Positions 1 to 6,435 of a stretch of DNA of 8,984 nucleotides are shown here, piece after piece (the stretch's first letter is position 1; each line of letters starts with the position of its first letter). The notes under the pieces were generated by a model. The model saw only the letters and a list, made by a program, of their open reading frames with translations. It was not told where the DNA came from and searched no databases. The translations under genes and the position numbers were made by a program. Origin of the DNA: Actinomycetota bacterium. GTDB taxonomy: Bacteria; Actinomycetota; Thermoleophilia; UBA2241. The stretch spans positions 1 to 8,984 of the forward strand of contig JAPLCL010000308.1 in the NCBI GenBank assembly GCA_026392265.1, written 5' to 3'.

Positions 1-2
1 CC

Positions 3-140
3 GACGACGAACTGAGCCCCATGGAAGTGGCCAAAGCCCTGGGTGTCGATTCCAGGGTGCCGGTGATCCCCTGCCATCTGCGCGACCGCGAGTCGGTGAC
101 CGCAGTCGTCGCCGCGGCGCTGGACCTGGTCGTACGCTGA
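3..140 (+). CDS. C-terminal end of a small GTPase, conservon (CvnD/MglA-like) type, partial
   Basis: Only the last 45 residues are in the window; the reading frame is open from base 3 to the TGA at 138-140. The tail contains ELSPMEVAKALG followed by VPVIPCHLRDRESV and a final hydrophobic helix. From family knowledge this matches the end of the Ras-like GTP-binding proteins that close actinobacterial conservons (roadblock/DUF742/GTPase operons), where a VPVxxCDARDRxSV stretch and a C-terminal helix follow the nucleotide-binding core. Such proteins act at the membrane with a sensor kinase and a roadblock partner. The P-loop and other G motifs lie outside the window, so the call rests on the tail alone. 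It does not appear to share a transcript with hemB, because a strong hairpin follows directly. Confidence 0.55.
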   Translation, partial: DDELSPMEVAKALGVDSRVPVIPCHLRDRESVTAVVAAALDLVVR

Positions 141-163
141 GGCGGCGCCGCAACGGCGCCGCC
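141..163 (+). terminator. GC-rich stem-loop directly after the GTPase stop
   Basis: A perfect 10-bp stem (141-150 paired with 154-163, GGCGGCGCCG with its reverse complement) encloses a 3-base CAA loop and begins on the first base after the stop codon. There is no run of T after it, only GGCTTGTC. It may be a factor-assisted or GC-type terminator of the kind common in actinobacteria. The placement supports transcription ending here before hemB. Confidence 0.55.
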
Positions 164-166
164 GGC

Positions 167-196
167 TTGTCAACGCTCTCCCCGCGGGGGAAGATT
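167..196 (+). promoter_or_regulatory. Possible hemB promoter
   Basis: TTGTCA at 167-172 matches five of six bases of a sigma70-type -35 box. The -10 position, 18 bases downstream at 191-196 (AAGATT), is a poor match. A 10-bp palindrome CCCCGCGGGG (180-189) lies between them. The site is well placed between the hairpin at 141-163 and the hemB ribosome site, but the weak -10 keeps this tentative. Confidence 0.25.
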
Positions 197-247
197 GCTG
201 CCACAGACGGGTTTGCAGCCGCTCCCCGTACGAAAGGACACGACCCC

Positions 248-1219
248 ATGTACTACCCCAGCTACCGCATGCGGCGCCTGCGTCGCACGCCGGCTATCCG
301 CAACATGCTCCGTGAGACCACGCTCGCGGTCGACGACCTCATCTACCCGTTCTTCGTGATCGCCGGGGAGAACATCAAGAACCCGATCTCCTCGATGCCC
401 GGATGCTTCCAGCTTTCCATCGGCAATCTGCTCGGCGAAGTGCGCGAGGTCGCCGAGCTCGGCATCCCGGCGATCCTGCTGTTCGGTATCCCCTCTCACA
501 AGGATTCCGCCGCCACCGGCGCCTACGATTCCGAGGGCGTGGTGCAGATGGCCGTGCGCGCCATCAAGGACGAGTTCCCCGATCTCGTGGTCATCACCGA
601 CGTCTGCCTCTGTGAGTACATGGACCACGGGCACTGCGGCGTGGTGCAGGACGGCGAGATCGTCAACGATGTCACCCTCGAACTGCTCGCCAAGATGGCC
701 GTGACACACGCCGACAGCGGCGCCGACTTCGTCGCCCCCAGCGACATGATGGACGGCCGCGTGGCCGCCATCCGCAACGCGCTCGACGACGATGGCTTCA
801 CCGACACGGCCATCATGGCCTACTCGGCCAAGTTCGCCTCCGCCTTCTACGGCCCGTTCCGCGAGGCCGCCGAATCGGCGCCGGCGTTCGGCGACCGGCG
901 CACGTACCAGATGGACTCGGCCAACGGTGAGGAGGCGATCCGTGAGGCGCTGCTCGACATCGAGGAGGGCGCCGACATCATCATGGTCAAGCCGGCGCTG
1001 CCGTATCTCGACGTGATCCACGCCGTGAAGCAGGAGACCAAGTTCCCGCTCGCCGCCTACAACGTGAGCGGCGAGTACGCGATGATCAAGGCCGCGGCCG
1101 CGAACGGCTGGCTGGACGAGGAGCGCGCCGTCATGGAGGCGGTCACCGGCATCAAGCGCGCCGGCGCCGACCTCATCATCACGTATCACGCCAAGGACAT
1201 CGCGCGCTGGATCGGATGA
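248..1219 (+). CDS. hemB: Porphobilinogen synthase (delta-aminolevulinic acid dehydratase)
   Basis: HemB condenses two 5-aminolevulinate molecules into porphobilinogen, the first common pyrrole of heme, siroheme and cobalamin synthesis, in the cytoplasm. The 323-residue protein has the usual length. Visible signatures are the zinc-cysteine cluster DVCLCEYMDHGHCG (C120, C122, C130), a substrate-binding lysine in MAYSAKFASAFYGPFR (K195) and the Schiff-base lysine in IIMVKPALPYLD (K248). These are the positions expected from the E. coli enzyme. All three cysteines are present, pointing to the zinc-dependent rather than magnesium-only form. ATG 248 was chosen because AAAGGA lies nine bases upstream (233-238) and because homologues begin near the MRRLRRTPAIRNM region; an upstream TTG at 167 would add an unconserved 27-residue tail. 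The stop overlaps the next gene by four bases (ATGA), so the two are translationally coupled. Confidence 0.96.
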   Translation: MYYPSYRMRRLRRTPAIRNMLRETTLAVDDLIYPFFVIAGENIKNPISSMPGCFQLSIGNLLGEVREVAELGIPAILLFGIPSHKDSAATGAYDSEGVVQMAVRAIKDEFPDLVVITDVCLCEYMDHGHCGVVQDGEIVNDVTLELLAKMAVTHADSGADFVAPSDMMDGRVAAIRNALDDDGFTDTAIMAYSAKFASAFYGPFREAAESAPAFGDRRTYQMDSANGEEAIREALLDIEEGADIIMVKPALPYLDVIHAVKQETKFPLAAYNVSGEYAMIKAAAANGWLDEERAVMEAVTGIKRAGADLIITYHAKDIARWIG

Positions 1220-2197
1220 CCGCCCAGGATCCCTACGGCATGAGCACGCGGCCCGGCGCCGCCACAGGCGCCCCTGGCCCCGCGCCGCCGCGCGTCATCG
1301 CCTGGGAGGTCACGCGCAGCTGCAACCTCGCCTGCGTGCACTGTCGCGCCTCGGCCGTGCACGGGCCCTACGAGGGCGAGCTCACGACCGCCGAGGCGTT
1401 CAGTCACTGCGGAGGTCGCGCGCCGCATCAAGGATGTCGGTATCGTCCGCGTGAGCATCTCGGTCGACTTTCCCAACGCCGCGGAGCACGACGCCTTCCG
1501 CGGCGTCCCCGGGGCCTTCGAAGGTGCCATGAGAGGCATCCGCAACTGCCTGGACGCCGGTGTGGAGGTGCAGATCAACTCAACGATCACCAAGCTCAAC
1601 GTGCGCTACCTCCCGGCCTTGCTGCAGATGTCAGAGGATCTGGGCGCCGTGAGCTTCCATCCCTTTATGCTGGTGCCCACCGGGCGCGGCAAAGAGCTCG
1701 AAGCGCAGGAGCTGCCGCCCGAGGAGTACGAGCGCGCCCTGGAGTGGATGTACGACGCGCAGCAGGAGTCGGAGCTGTTCATGAAGCCCACCGACGTGCC
1801 CCACTACTGGCGCGTCATGCGGCAGCGCGCCAAGGCCCAGGGCCGCAAGATCGAGGTGCACCCGCACAGCCACGGAGGCATGAACACCCTCAGCCGCGGC
1901 TGCCTCGCCGGCATCGGCTTCTGCTTCATCAGTCACGTCGGCGACGTGCAGGGCTGCGGCTACTTCGACAAGGTCGCCGGCAACGTGCGCGAGCAGACCT
2001 TCCCCGAGGTCTGGCGCGATTCGCCGCTGTTCAACGAGCTCAGGGACTTCGACGGTCTCAAGGGCAAGTGCGGAGCCTGCGAGTACAAGAAGGTCTGCGG
2101 CGGCTGCCGCGCCCGCGCCTACGAGGCCACCGGCGACTACATGGCCGAGGAGCCCTACTGCGCCTACGTGCCCAAGGGCTGGTGCGTGCCGGGCTGA
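1216..2197 (+). pseudogene. ahbD: Radical SAM heme b synthase (AhbD-like), internally deleted and frameshifted
   Basis: AhbD ends the siroheme-dependent heme pathway by converting two propionates of Fe-coproporphyrin III to vinyls. The 5' part (ATG 1216, ATGA overlap with hemB) encodes AWEVTRSCNLACVHCRASA with the CX3CX2C cluster cysteines C36, C40 and C43, then PYEGELTTAEAF. Near 1400-1405 family homology jumps to the +1 frame and resumes with VTAEVARRIKDVGIVRVSIS, continuing to the TGA at 2195-2197. Compared with my memory of AhbD proteins, about 48 residues are absent, including the TGGEPL SAM-binding strand. The 3' part is intact and typical: HDAFRGVPGAFEGA, GFCFISHVGDVQGCGYF, and the auxiliary-cluster tail CGACEYKKVCGGCRARAY followed by TGDYMAEEPYC. 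No other stops have accumulated, so the lesion is recent or an assembly or sequencing artefact. AhbC, NirJ or another SPASM enzyme is a less likely identity. Confidence 0.75.
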
Positions 2198-2219
2198 GGC
2201 TCGGCGTTCGCGGGTAGCT

Positions 2220-3146
2220 TCAGCGCGCATCCTCCGGGAGCATCAATACGTGGCCGTCGGCGCTGAAGCCGAGCGACGCGTAGAACCGGCGCGCGATCTC
2301 GTCGTCGCCCTGCATCCACAGGCGCGCCGTCGTGGCGCCGCGTGCGGCCGCCGACTCCAGCGAGCCCTCCACCAGCGCCCTGGCGATACCGCGCCGCCGC
2401 GCCTCGGGGCGCACGACCAGGTCGTCGAGCATCAGCGTCGGCCCGCCGTAGTGCAGGCTGAAGGCGGAACTGGTGGCGATGAATCCCGCGGGCTCCCCCT
2501 CCAGTTCGGCGATCATGGCGCCGGTGTTGGGCCGGCCCAGGAAGTCCCTGACGGTGGCCGGGTCGGCGCCGCTCGGGTAGCCGAACTCGCGCGCGAACAC
2601 GGCCACGAGGTCATCCAGGGCAGCGGCGTCGCCGTCGTGGGCGGCATGTACGCTGAGTCCGGCGGGCACGGCGCTGCGCCACCCGGTGGGAACCCCGCCG
2701 CGCACCTCGCCCAGCGCCCCCCTGCCCATGTACAGCAGTTCGTCGACGAACCCGGCCGCGCGTGCCGCCACGGCGAGCCACTCCTGCCCGGGCGGTATGC
2801 CGACGCTCGTCTGCGGGAAGCCGCGCGCCGCCAGCTCAGTCAGCGCATGGCGCAGAAGCGGCTCGGTCAGCTGCGCCCCGACCGTGGAGCGGACCACCAC
2901 GTCCTCGATATGCGCCCAGTCGGCACCGGTGTAGATGCTCGGGGCGAGGTGCAGCGTGGCCAGGGCCGTCAGCCCGCGGTCTTGGTCGATGGCGGCGAAG
3001 CCGGCGCCGGGGGCGCTCCAGGCGGCGGCCGTCGCCTCGGCAGAGGCCATGACCGCGGGCGCCGGCCGCGCGCCGGCCAGCAGCGCCAGTGCCGCCGCTG
3101 CGTCGCCGCTGGTGAGGCCGCGGAAGTCCACTGGGCGTGGCGTCAT
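2220..3146 (-). CDS. Tandem-domain GNAT family N-acetyltransferase
   Basis: The 308-residue protein belongs to the GNAT superfamily, which transfers acetyl groups from acetyl-CoA to amines; the substrate cannot be told. The C-terminal domain (about 160-308) is complete: motif A is LDDLVVRPEARRRGIARAL (about 240-258), carrying the R-x-x-G-x-A pyrophosphate loop, and motif B includes DEIARRFYASLGF. The N-terminal half (about 5-140) looks like a second, degenerate copy: IEDVVVRSTVGAQLTEPLL occupies the motif A position but lacks the basic loop, and VAARAAGF mimics the end of motif B. Start ATG 3146 was chosen because it gives the usual opening (RGLTSGDAAAAL) and avoids overlap with the upstream GNAT; I see no good ribosome site there, so the start is uncertain. 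It lies 74 bases behind the second GNAT on the same strand and converges on the ahbD remnant with a 22-base gap. Confidence 0.85.
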   Translation of the reverse strand: MTPRPVDFRGLTSGDAAAALALLAGARPAPAVMASAEATAAAWSAPGAGFAAIDQDRGLTALATLHLAPSIYTGADWAHIEDVVVRSTVGAQLTEPLLRHALTELAARGFPQTSVGIPPGQEWLAVAARAAGFVDELLYMGRGALGEVRGGVPTGWRSAVPAGLSVHAAHDGDAAALDDLVAVFAREFGYPSGADPATVRDFLGRPNTGAMIAELEGEPAGFIATSSAFSLHYGGPTLMLDDLVVRPEARRRGIARALVEGSLESAAARGATTARLWMQGDDEIARRFYASLGFSADGHVLMLPEDAR

Positions 3147-3220
3147 CAAGGTGTCGGTCGGAGCGTCATGGGTGCGTCGGGCGGGGCGTCGTGCGTACGC
3201 GCAGTTCGCGTGCGGCCGGC

Positions 3221-3661
3221 CTACCGCTCGATGTGCTTCTCGAGGAGCACGGACGCCTCTGTGAGCCCCGCTTCGAAGTACAGCTTCTGGGCGGCTTCGT
3301 TGGCGGCCGCGGCGCTCACCGAGATCTCCGCGCACCCCGTCTCCTCGAGGAGCCGCACGGCGGTCTGCAGCAGCCGCCGCCCGATGCCTTCTCCACGGCG
3401 GCCCTCTGCGATCACCAGGGACTCTATGAGACCTGAGTCGGCGGCGTGGAAGAGGCCGGGGATCATGGCGTAGCTCAGCAGGCCGACGACCGCGTCGTCG
3501 TCGAGGGCCAGGAGGATGTCGCTGACCGGCGAGGCCAGAAAGTGACGCACGTAGTGCTCGTCGACGGTCGTGGGCTGGTCGAAGGTGACGGCGAGCTCCT
3601 GAACGAGCTCGACGACGGCGGGCTCGTCGCCGGGGCCGGCGGGGCGGATGGTCACGGCCAT
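3221..3661 (-). CDS. Single-domain GNAT family N-acetyltransferase
   Basis: The 146-residue protein is a compact GNAT enzyme. Its acetyl-CoA loop is in IESLVIAEGRRGEGIGRRLL (residues 79-98, with the RRGEGIG core), and motif B is NEAAQKLYFEAGL (121-133). The opening VTIRPAGPGDEPAVVELVQEL is the normal first strand and helix. ATG 3661 has a clear AGGAG ribosome site nine bases upstream (3671-3675 on the complementary strand). It is the first gene of a two-gene unit with the tandem GNAT and is transcribed divergently from hemL. The acceptor substrate is unknown; proteins of this class modify protein N-termini, amino acids, polyamines or drugs. Nothing in the sequence ties it to heme synthesis. 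Confidence 0.9.
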   Translation of the reverse strand: MAVTIRPAGPGDEPAVVELVQELAVTFDQPTTVDEHYVRHFLASPVSDILLALDDDAVVGLLSYAMIPGLFHAADSGLIESLVIAEGRRGEGIGRRLLQTAVRLLEETGCAEISVSAAAANEAAQKLYFEAGLTEASVLLEKHIER

Positions 3662-3726
3662 GGTTTCACTCTCCTGCTGATGAGGGCTGCATCATCCCTG
3701 TTCGGGGTACATCGTGCAGCAAGTCA

Positions 3727-3742
3727 CGTGCCGCACGGCACG
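3727..3742. promoter_or_regulatory. Perfect inverted repeat, candidate Rex operator upstream of hemL
   Basis: CGTGCCGCACGGCACG is a perfect palindrome of 7-bp arms around a 2-base centre. The spacing GTG-N8-CAC is the same as in the known Rex operator core (TGTGAAnnnnTTCACA), but the inner AA/TT and outer T/A pairs are replaced by CC/GG and C/G. It lies just before a -10-like element and 50 bases before the hemL start, where a repressor would block polymerase, and rex is the next gene downstream. That it binds Rex is inference; it could serve another dimeric regulator, or govern the divergent GNAT genes. Confidence 0.4.
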
Positions 3743-3744
3743 CG

Positions 3745-3753
3745 TAGTATATT
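3745..3753 (+). promoter_or_regulatory. Candidate -10 region for the hemL transcript
   Basis: TAGTATATT is the only AT-rich stretch in the 131-base region between the divergent GNAT and hemL genes and contains two overlapping -10-like hexamers, TAGTAT (3745-3750) and TATATT (3748-3753). No convincing -35 box lies 16-18 bases upstream; that position is covered by the inverted repeat at 3727-3742. A transcript starting here would have a leader of roughly 35 bases. Confidence 0.4.
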
Positions 3754-3792
3754 CAACGCTTCTCGCAGGCTTTTCTTCCCCGGGAGGGTCGA

Positions 3793-5076
3793 GTGAAGAC
3801 AGAGACTTCTGCGCGCCTCTTCGACGAGGCCCAGCAGTACATCCCCGGCGGGGTCAACTCGCCGGTGAGGGCGATGAAGGGCGTCGGCATGCCCCACCCG
3901 CTGTTCATCGCCCGCGCCAAGGGCGCCCACATCTGGGACGCCGACGGCAACGAGCTCGTCGATTTCGTCTCCTCGTGGGGACCCATGATCCTGGGCTGGG
4001 GGCACCCCGACGTCGTCGGTCGCCTGCATGCGCAGGTGGACCTGGGCACCAGTTTCGGGGCGCCCACCGAGCTCGAGGTCGAGCTGGCGCACCTCCTCTG
4101 CGAGGCCGTGCCGTCGGTCGAGATGGTGCGCATGGTCAACTCGGGTACCGAGGCCACGATGAGCGCCGTGCGCGTGGCCCGCGGTTTCACCAGGCGCGAG
4201 AAGATCGTCAAGTTCATCGGCTGCTATCACGGTCACTCCGACGCGTTTCTCGCGGCCGCCGGCAGCGGCGTGCTCACGCTCTCTCTGCCCGACAGCCCGG
4301 GGGTCACCAAGGCGACGACCGCCGACACGCTGCTCGTCGAGTACAACGACGTCGAGGCGCTGACCGAGCTGTTCGCCGAGCGCGGCGAGGAGATCGCCAC
4401 GCTCATCGTCGAGCCGGTGGCCGGCAACATGGGCGTCGTGCCGCCGGAGCCGGGCTTTCTCGAAGCCTGCCGCGAGCTGTGCACCAGGTACGGTGCCCTG
4501 CTCATCTTCGACGAGGTCATCACGGGCTTTCGCGTCGCCTGGGGCGGCGCCCAGGAGCGCTTCGGCGTGCTGCCGGACCTCACGACCTTGGGCAAGATCA
4601 TCGGCGGCGGCCTGCCTGTGGGGGCCTTCGGCGGCCGCCGCGACATCATGGAGACGGTCGCCCCGATGGGCTCCACCTATCAGGCCGGCACGCTGTCGGG
4701 CAATCCACTGGCGATGGCCGCCGTGGCGGCGACGCTGCGCGCCCTCGCCGAGCCCGGCGTGTACGAGTGTCTCGAGAGGCTCGCTCACGCCGTCGCGGCC
4801 GGTCTTAGCGAAGCCGCGGCGGCAGCGGGTCGGCCCTTCACGCTCAATCAGGTCGGCCCGATGATGACGCTCTTCTTCTGCGAGGGCCCGGTGCGCAGTT
4901 TCGCCACGGCGAAGCACGCCGACACCGAGCTGTTCGCCCGCTACTGGCGGCACATGCTGGAGAGCGGCGTCTATCTGGCACCGTCGCAGTTCGAGGCGAC
5001 CATGGTCTCTCTCGCCTTGACCGACAACGATATCGCTCGCGCCGCCGCCGCCGCGGCGGCGTTCTTCGCCGGCTGA
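3793..5076 (+). CDS. hemL: Glutamate-1-semialdehyde 2,1-aminomutase
   Basis: HemL is the PLP enzyme that makes 5-aminolevulinate from glutamate-1-semialdehyde, the second step of the C5 route to tetrapyrroles. The 427-residue length is typical. Visible signatures are the start IPGGVNSPVRAMKGVG, NSGTEATMSAVRVARG (116-131), YHGHSD, LIFDEVITGFRV with the PLP-nitrogen aspartate D240, the Schiff-base lysine K268 in LGKIIGGGLPVGAFGG, and the GSTYQAGTLSGNPLAMAA stretch. The start is GTG 3793, with GGGAGGG five bases upstream (3782-3788) and family homology from the first residues (SARLFDEAQQYIPGG). It opens a run of co-directional genes (rex 15 bases later). The glutamyl-tRNA reductase partner, hemA, is not in the window. 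The alanine-rich C-terminus is ordinary. Confidence 0.97.
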   Translation: MKTETSARLFDEAQQYIPGGVNSPVRAMKGVGMPHPLFIARAKGAHIWDADGNELVDFVSSWGPMILGWGHPDVVGRLHAQVDLGTSFGAPTELEVELAHLLCEAVPSVEMVRMVNSGTEATMSAVRVARGFTRREKIVKFIGCYHGHSDAFLAAAGSGVLTLSLPDSPGVTKATTADTLLVEYNDVEALTELFAERGEEIATLIVEPVAGNMGVVPPEPGFLEACRELCTRYGALLIFDEVITGFRVAWGGAQERFGVLPDLTTLGKIIGGGLPVGAFGGRRDIMETVAPMGSTYQAGTLSGNPLAMAAVAATLRALAEPGVYECLERLAHAVAAGLSEAAAAAGRPFTLNQVGPMMTLFFCEGPVRSFATAKHADTELFARYWRHMLESGVYLAPSQFEATMVSLALTDNDIARAAAAAAAFFAG

Positions 5077-5091
5077 GAAGGGGGATGGACC

Positions 5092-5733
5092 TTGCGTAAC
5101 GTCGACAAGAAAGATGTCCCCGCCGTCACCGTGCCCCGTCTGGCGATCTACCTGCGCAAGCTGCGCGAGCTGCGTTCCCGCGGCGTGGAGCGCATCTCCA
5201 GCAAGGACCTGGCGGACATGATCGACCTCAACGCCGCCCAGATCCGCAAGGACTTCTCGTATTTCGGGGAGTTCGGCACCCGGGGGGTCGGCTACGAGGT
5301 CACGCGGCTGGTGGACGAGATCTCACACAGCCTGGGGCTGGACCACTCGTGGAACGTGGTCATCGTGGGCGCCGGTCTGCTGGGCACGGCGCTGGCCCGT
5401 TACCGCGGCTTCTCGGAGCAGGGCTTTCGCCTCGTCGCCATGTTCGACAGCTCGGCGACGGTGATCGGCGCGAGCTACGGCACGGGGCGCGTGCGCAGCA
5501 TCGCCGATCTTGAGGACTTCTGCCGTGAGGAACGCGTGGACATCGCTCTGGTCACTGTGCCGGCGGGGGAGGCGGACGGCACCGTCGGGCGCCTGGCCGC
5601 GGCCGGCGTCAAGGCCGTCCTCAACTTCGCGCCCGTCAAGGTGCACGCCCCTGAGGACGTCCTGGTCCATCAGGTCGACCTCTCGAGCGAGCTGATGTCA
5701 CTGTCGTTCTACCTCGATCGGGAGCAGGCCTGA
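5092..5733 (+). CDS. rex: Redox-sensing transcriptional repressor Rex
   Basis: Rex is a dimeric repressor that binds DNA when NADH/NAD+ is low and lets go when NADH rises, typically controlling respiratory, fermentation and heme genes. The 213-residue protein has both domains. The winged helix (about 10-75) contains the recognition segment ISSKDLADMIDLNAAQIRKD and the hallmark FGEFGTRGVGYEV, and the Rossmann fold begins at VVIVGAGLLGTALARY (GxGxxG at 93-98). The C-terminal domain-swap helix is recognisable near SLSFYLDRE. The start is TTG 5092, with an AAGGGGGA ribosome site (5078-5085) six bases away; the nearer ATG at 5085 reads into a stop after four codons. It follows hemL by 15 bases and overlaps nothing. 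In Streptomyces coelicolor rex heads a rex-hemACD operon, so a link to heme genes is established; here it follows hemL instead. Confidence 0.96.
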   Translation: MRNVDKKDVPAVTVPRLAIYLRKLRELRSRGVERISSKDLADMIDLNAAQIRKDFSYFGEFGTRGVGYEVTRLVDEISHSLGLDHSWNVVIVGAGLLGTALARYRGFSEQGFRLVAMFDSSATVIGASYGTGRVRSIADLEDFCREERVDIALVTVPAGEADGTVGRLAAAGVKAVLNFAPVKVHAPEDVLVHQVDLSSELMSLSFYLDREQA

Positions 5734-5734
5734 A

Positions 5735-6433
5735 GTGGCCGACGTGGCGGCCGTCAGGGCGGGGCTGAGTGCCGCCGGGCTGGCCTTCGGCCCGCCGGCG
5801 GCCACTCCGGTGGCCCTGCGCTGGGGGCCCCTGTTCGAGGCGCTCGACGGCGACGGCGACGATGACTACGTGGCCGCCGTCGAGCTCATCTACGAGGGCT
5901 ATCTGTTCCACTATCGCGAGAGCCGCGTCAGCGACACCCCGGCGGATGCGCGTGAGACCACTCTGCTCGCCGGCGACTTCTTCTACGCGCGCGGCCTGCG
6001 GCTCATCGCCGCGCGCGGCGACGCCGACGCGGTCGGGCTGCTGGCGCGCCTCATGGCCGCCTGTGCGCATCTGCGCAGCGTCGCTGCTCCGTTCGCCGCC
6101 GACGACGCCTTGTGGGCGTACACCATGGGCGGCTTGGCGGCGCTGCGCGGAGGTACTCCGGCGGCGGTCGCCATCGGCCTCTTCGAGCGCTTCGACGCCG
6201 CGGTGGCCGCCGGCGTGGCCGTCTCCGTGCGCGGCATAGCGCGCGACGAGGCGCGGCGCCTGGGGCTGCGCGACGCCGCGCCCCTGGAGCGCGAGTTGAG
6301 CGGCGCGGGCGCGCCTGCGGCGTCCGCGCCGGCCCCCTCGTCCGCGCCGGCGTCCTCGTCCGCGCCGGCCCCCTCGTCCGCGCCGGCCCCCTCGTCCGCG
6401 CCGGCCCCCTCCTCCGCGCCCGCCGGGAGGTGA
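5735..6433 (+). CDS. Prenyl-diphosphate-synthase-like protein lacking DDxxD (HepS-like?), Ser-Ala-Pro tail
   Basis: This 232-residue protein has no certain name. Residues 76-110, with LLAGDFFYARGLRLIAARGD and then AVGLLARLMAAC, strongly resemble the helix after the first aspartate-rich motif of trans-polyprenyl diphosphate synthases (VLVGDFLxxRAxxLLAxxG). The preceding ELIYEGYLFHYRESR (50-64) sits where those enzymes have ELIHxxxLLHDDVxD, but DDxxD is replaced by YRESR, and no second DDxxD is visible. It should therefore not be catalytic alone; a plausible role, by inference, is a subunit like the small HepS component of heptaprenyl diphosphate synthase, feeding the menaquinone side chain. 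Residues 197-232 are a SAPAPS repeat, probably disordered. The start is GTG 5735, one base after the rex stop, with GGAG at 5721-5724. It ends two bases before the UbiD gene, so co-transcription with rex and mqnL is very likely. Confidence 0.6.
   Translation: MADVAAVRAGLSAAGLAFGPPAATPVALRWGPLFEALDGDGDDDYVAAVELIYEGYLFHYRESRVSDTPADARETTLLAGDFFYARGLRLIAARGDADAVGLLARLMAACAHLRSVAAPFAADDALWAYTMGGLAALRGGTPAAVAIGLFERFDAAVAAGVAVSVRGIARDEARRLGLRDAAPLERELSGAGAPAASAPAPSSAPASSSAPAPSSAPAPSSAPAPSSAPAGR
6323..6424 (+). repeat. 18-bp in-frame tandem repeat encoding SAPAPS
   Basis: There are five full 18-base units (6323-6340, 6341-6358, 6359-6376, 6377-6394, 6395-6412) of TCCGCGCCGGCCCCCTCG, then a partial sixth to 6424. 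Units 1, 3 and 4 are identical. Unit 2 differs at two bases, encoding SAPASS, and unit 5 differs only in its last base, a silent change. The near-identity points to recent slippage expansion. The array codes for the C-terminal tail of the prenyl-synthase-like protein and ends at the ribosome site of the next gene (GGGAGG, 6425-6430). Confidence 0.95.
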
Positions 6434-6435
6434 CC

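Noticed and set aside
167..247. An upstream TTG start that would lengthen HemB by 27 residues
   Set aside because: The added stretch is not HemB-like, has no ribosome site and covers the likely promoter, whereas ATG 248 has AAAGGA at the right distance.
141..247. A Rex-type operator upstream of hemB
   Set aside because: I looked for GTG-N8-CAC in this gap and found none; the palindromes there are plain GC runs.
1451..2197. A free-standing 248-residue protein starting at GTG 1451
   Set aside because: It begins in the middle of a conserved radical SAM strand (VRVSIS), has no ribosome site and lacks the cluster-binding cysteines. It is the 3' part of the broken ahbD-like gene.
2193..2224. A 5-bp inverted repeat (GCTGA/TCAGC) spanning the two convergent stop codons, as a bidirectional terminator
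   Set aside because: The arms are short, the loop is 22 bases and no T-run is present on either strand.
3147..3335. N-terminal extension of the tandem GNAT protein, overlapping the other GNAT gene
   Set aside because: The extra 63 residues are an arginine-rich shadow of the neighbouring gene in another frame; the GNAT fold begins after the ATG at 3146.
5046..5061. A 16-bp perfect palindrome at the end of hemL
   Set aside because: It falls in a run of alanine codons (GCC then GCG), which produces such symmetry by chance, and it lies inside the coding sequence with no T-run.
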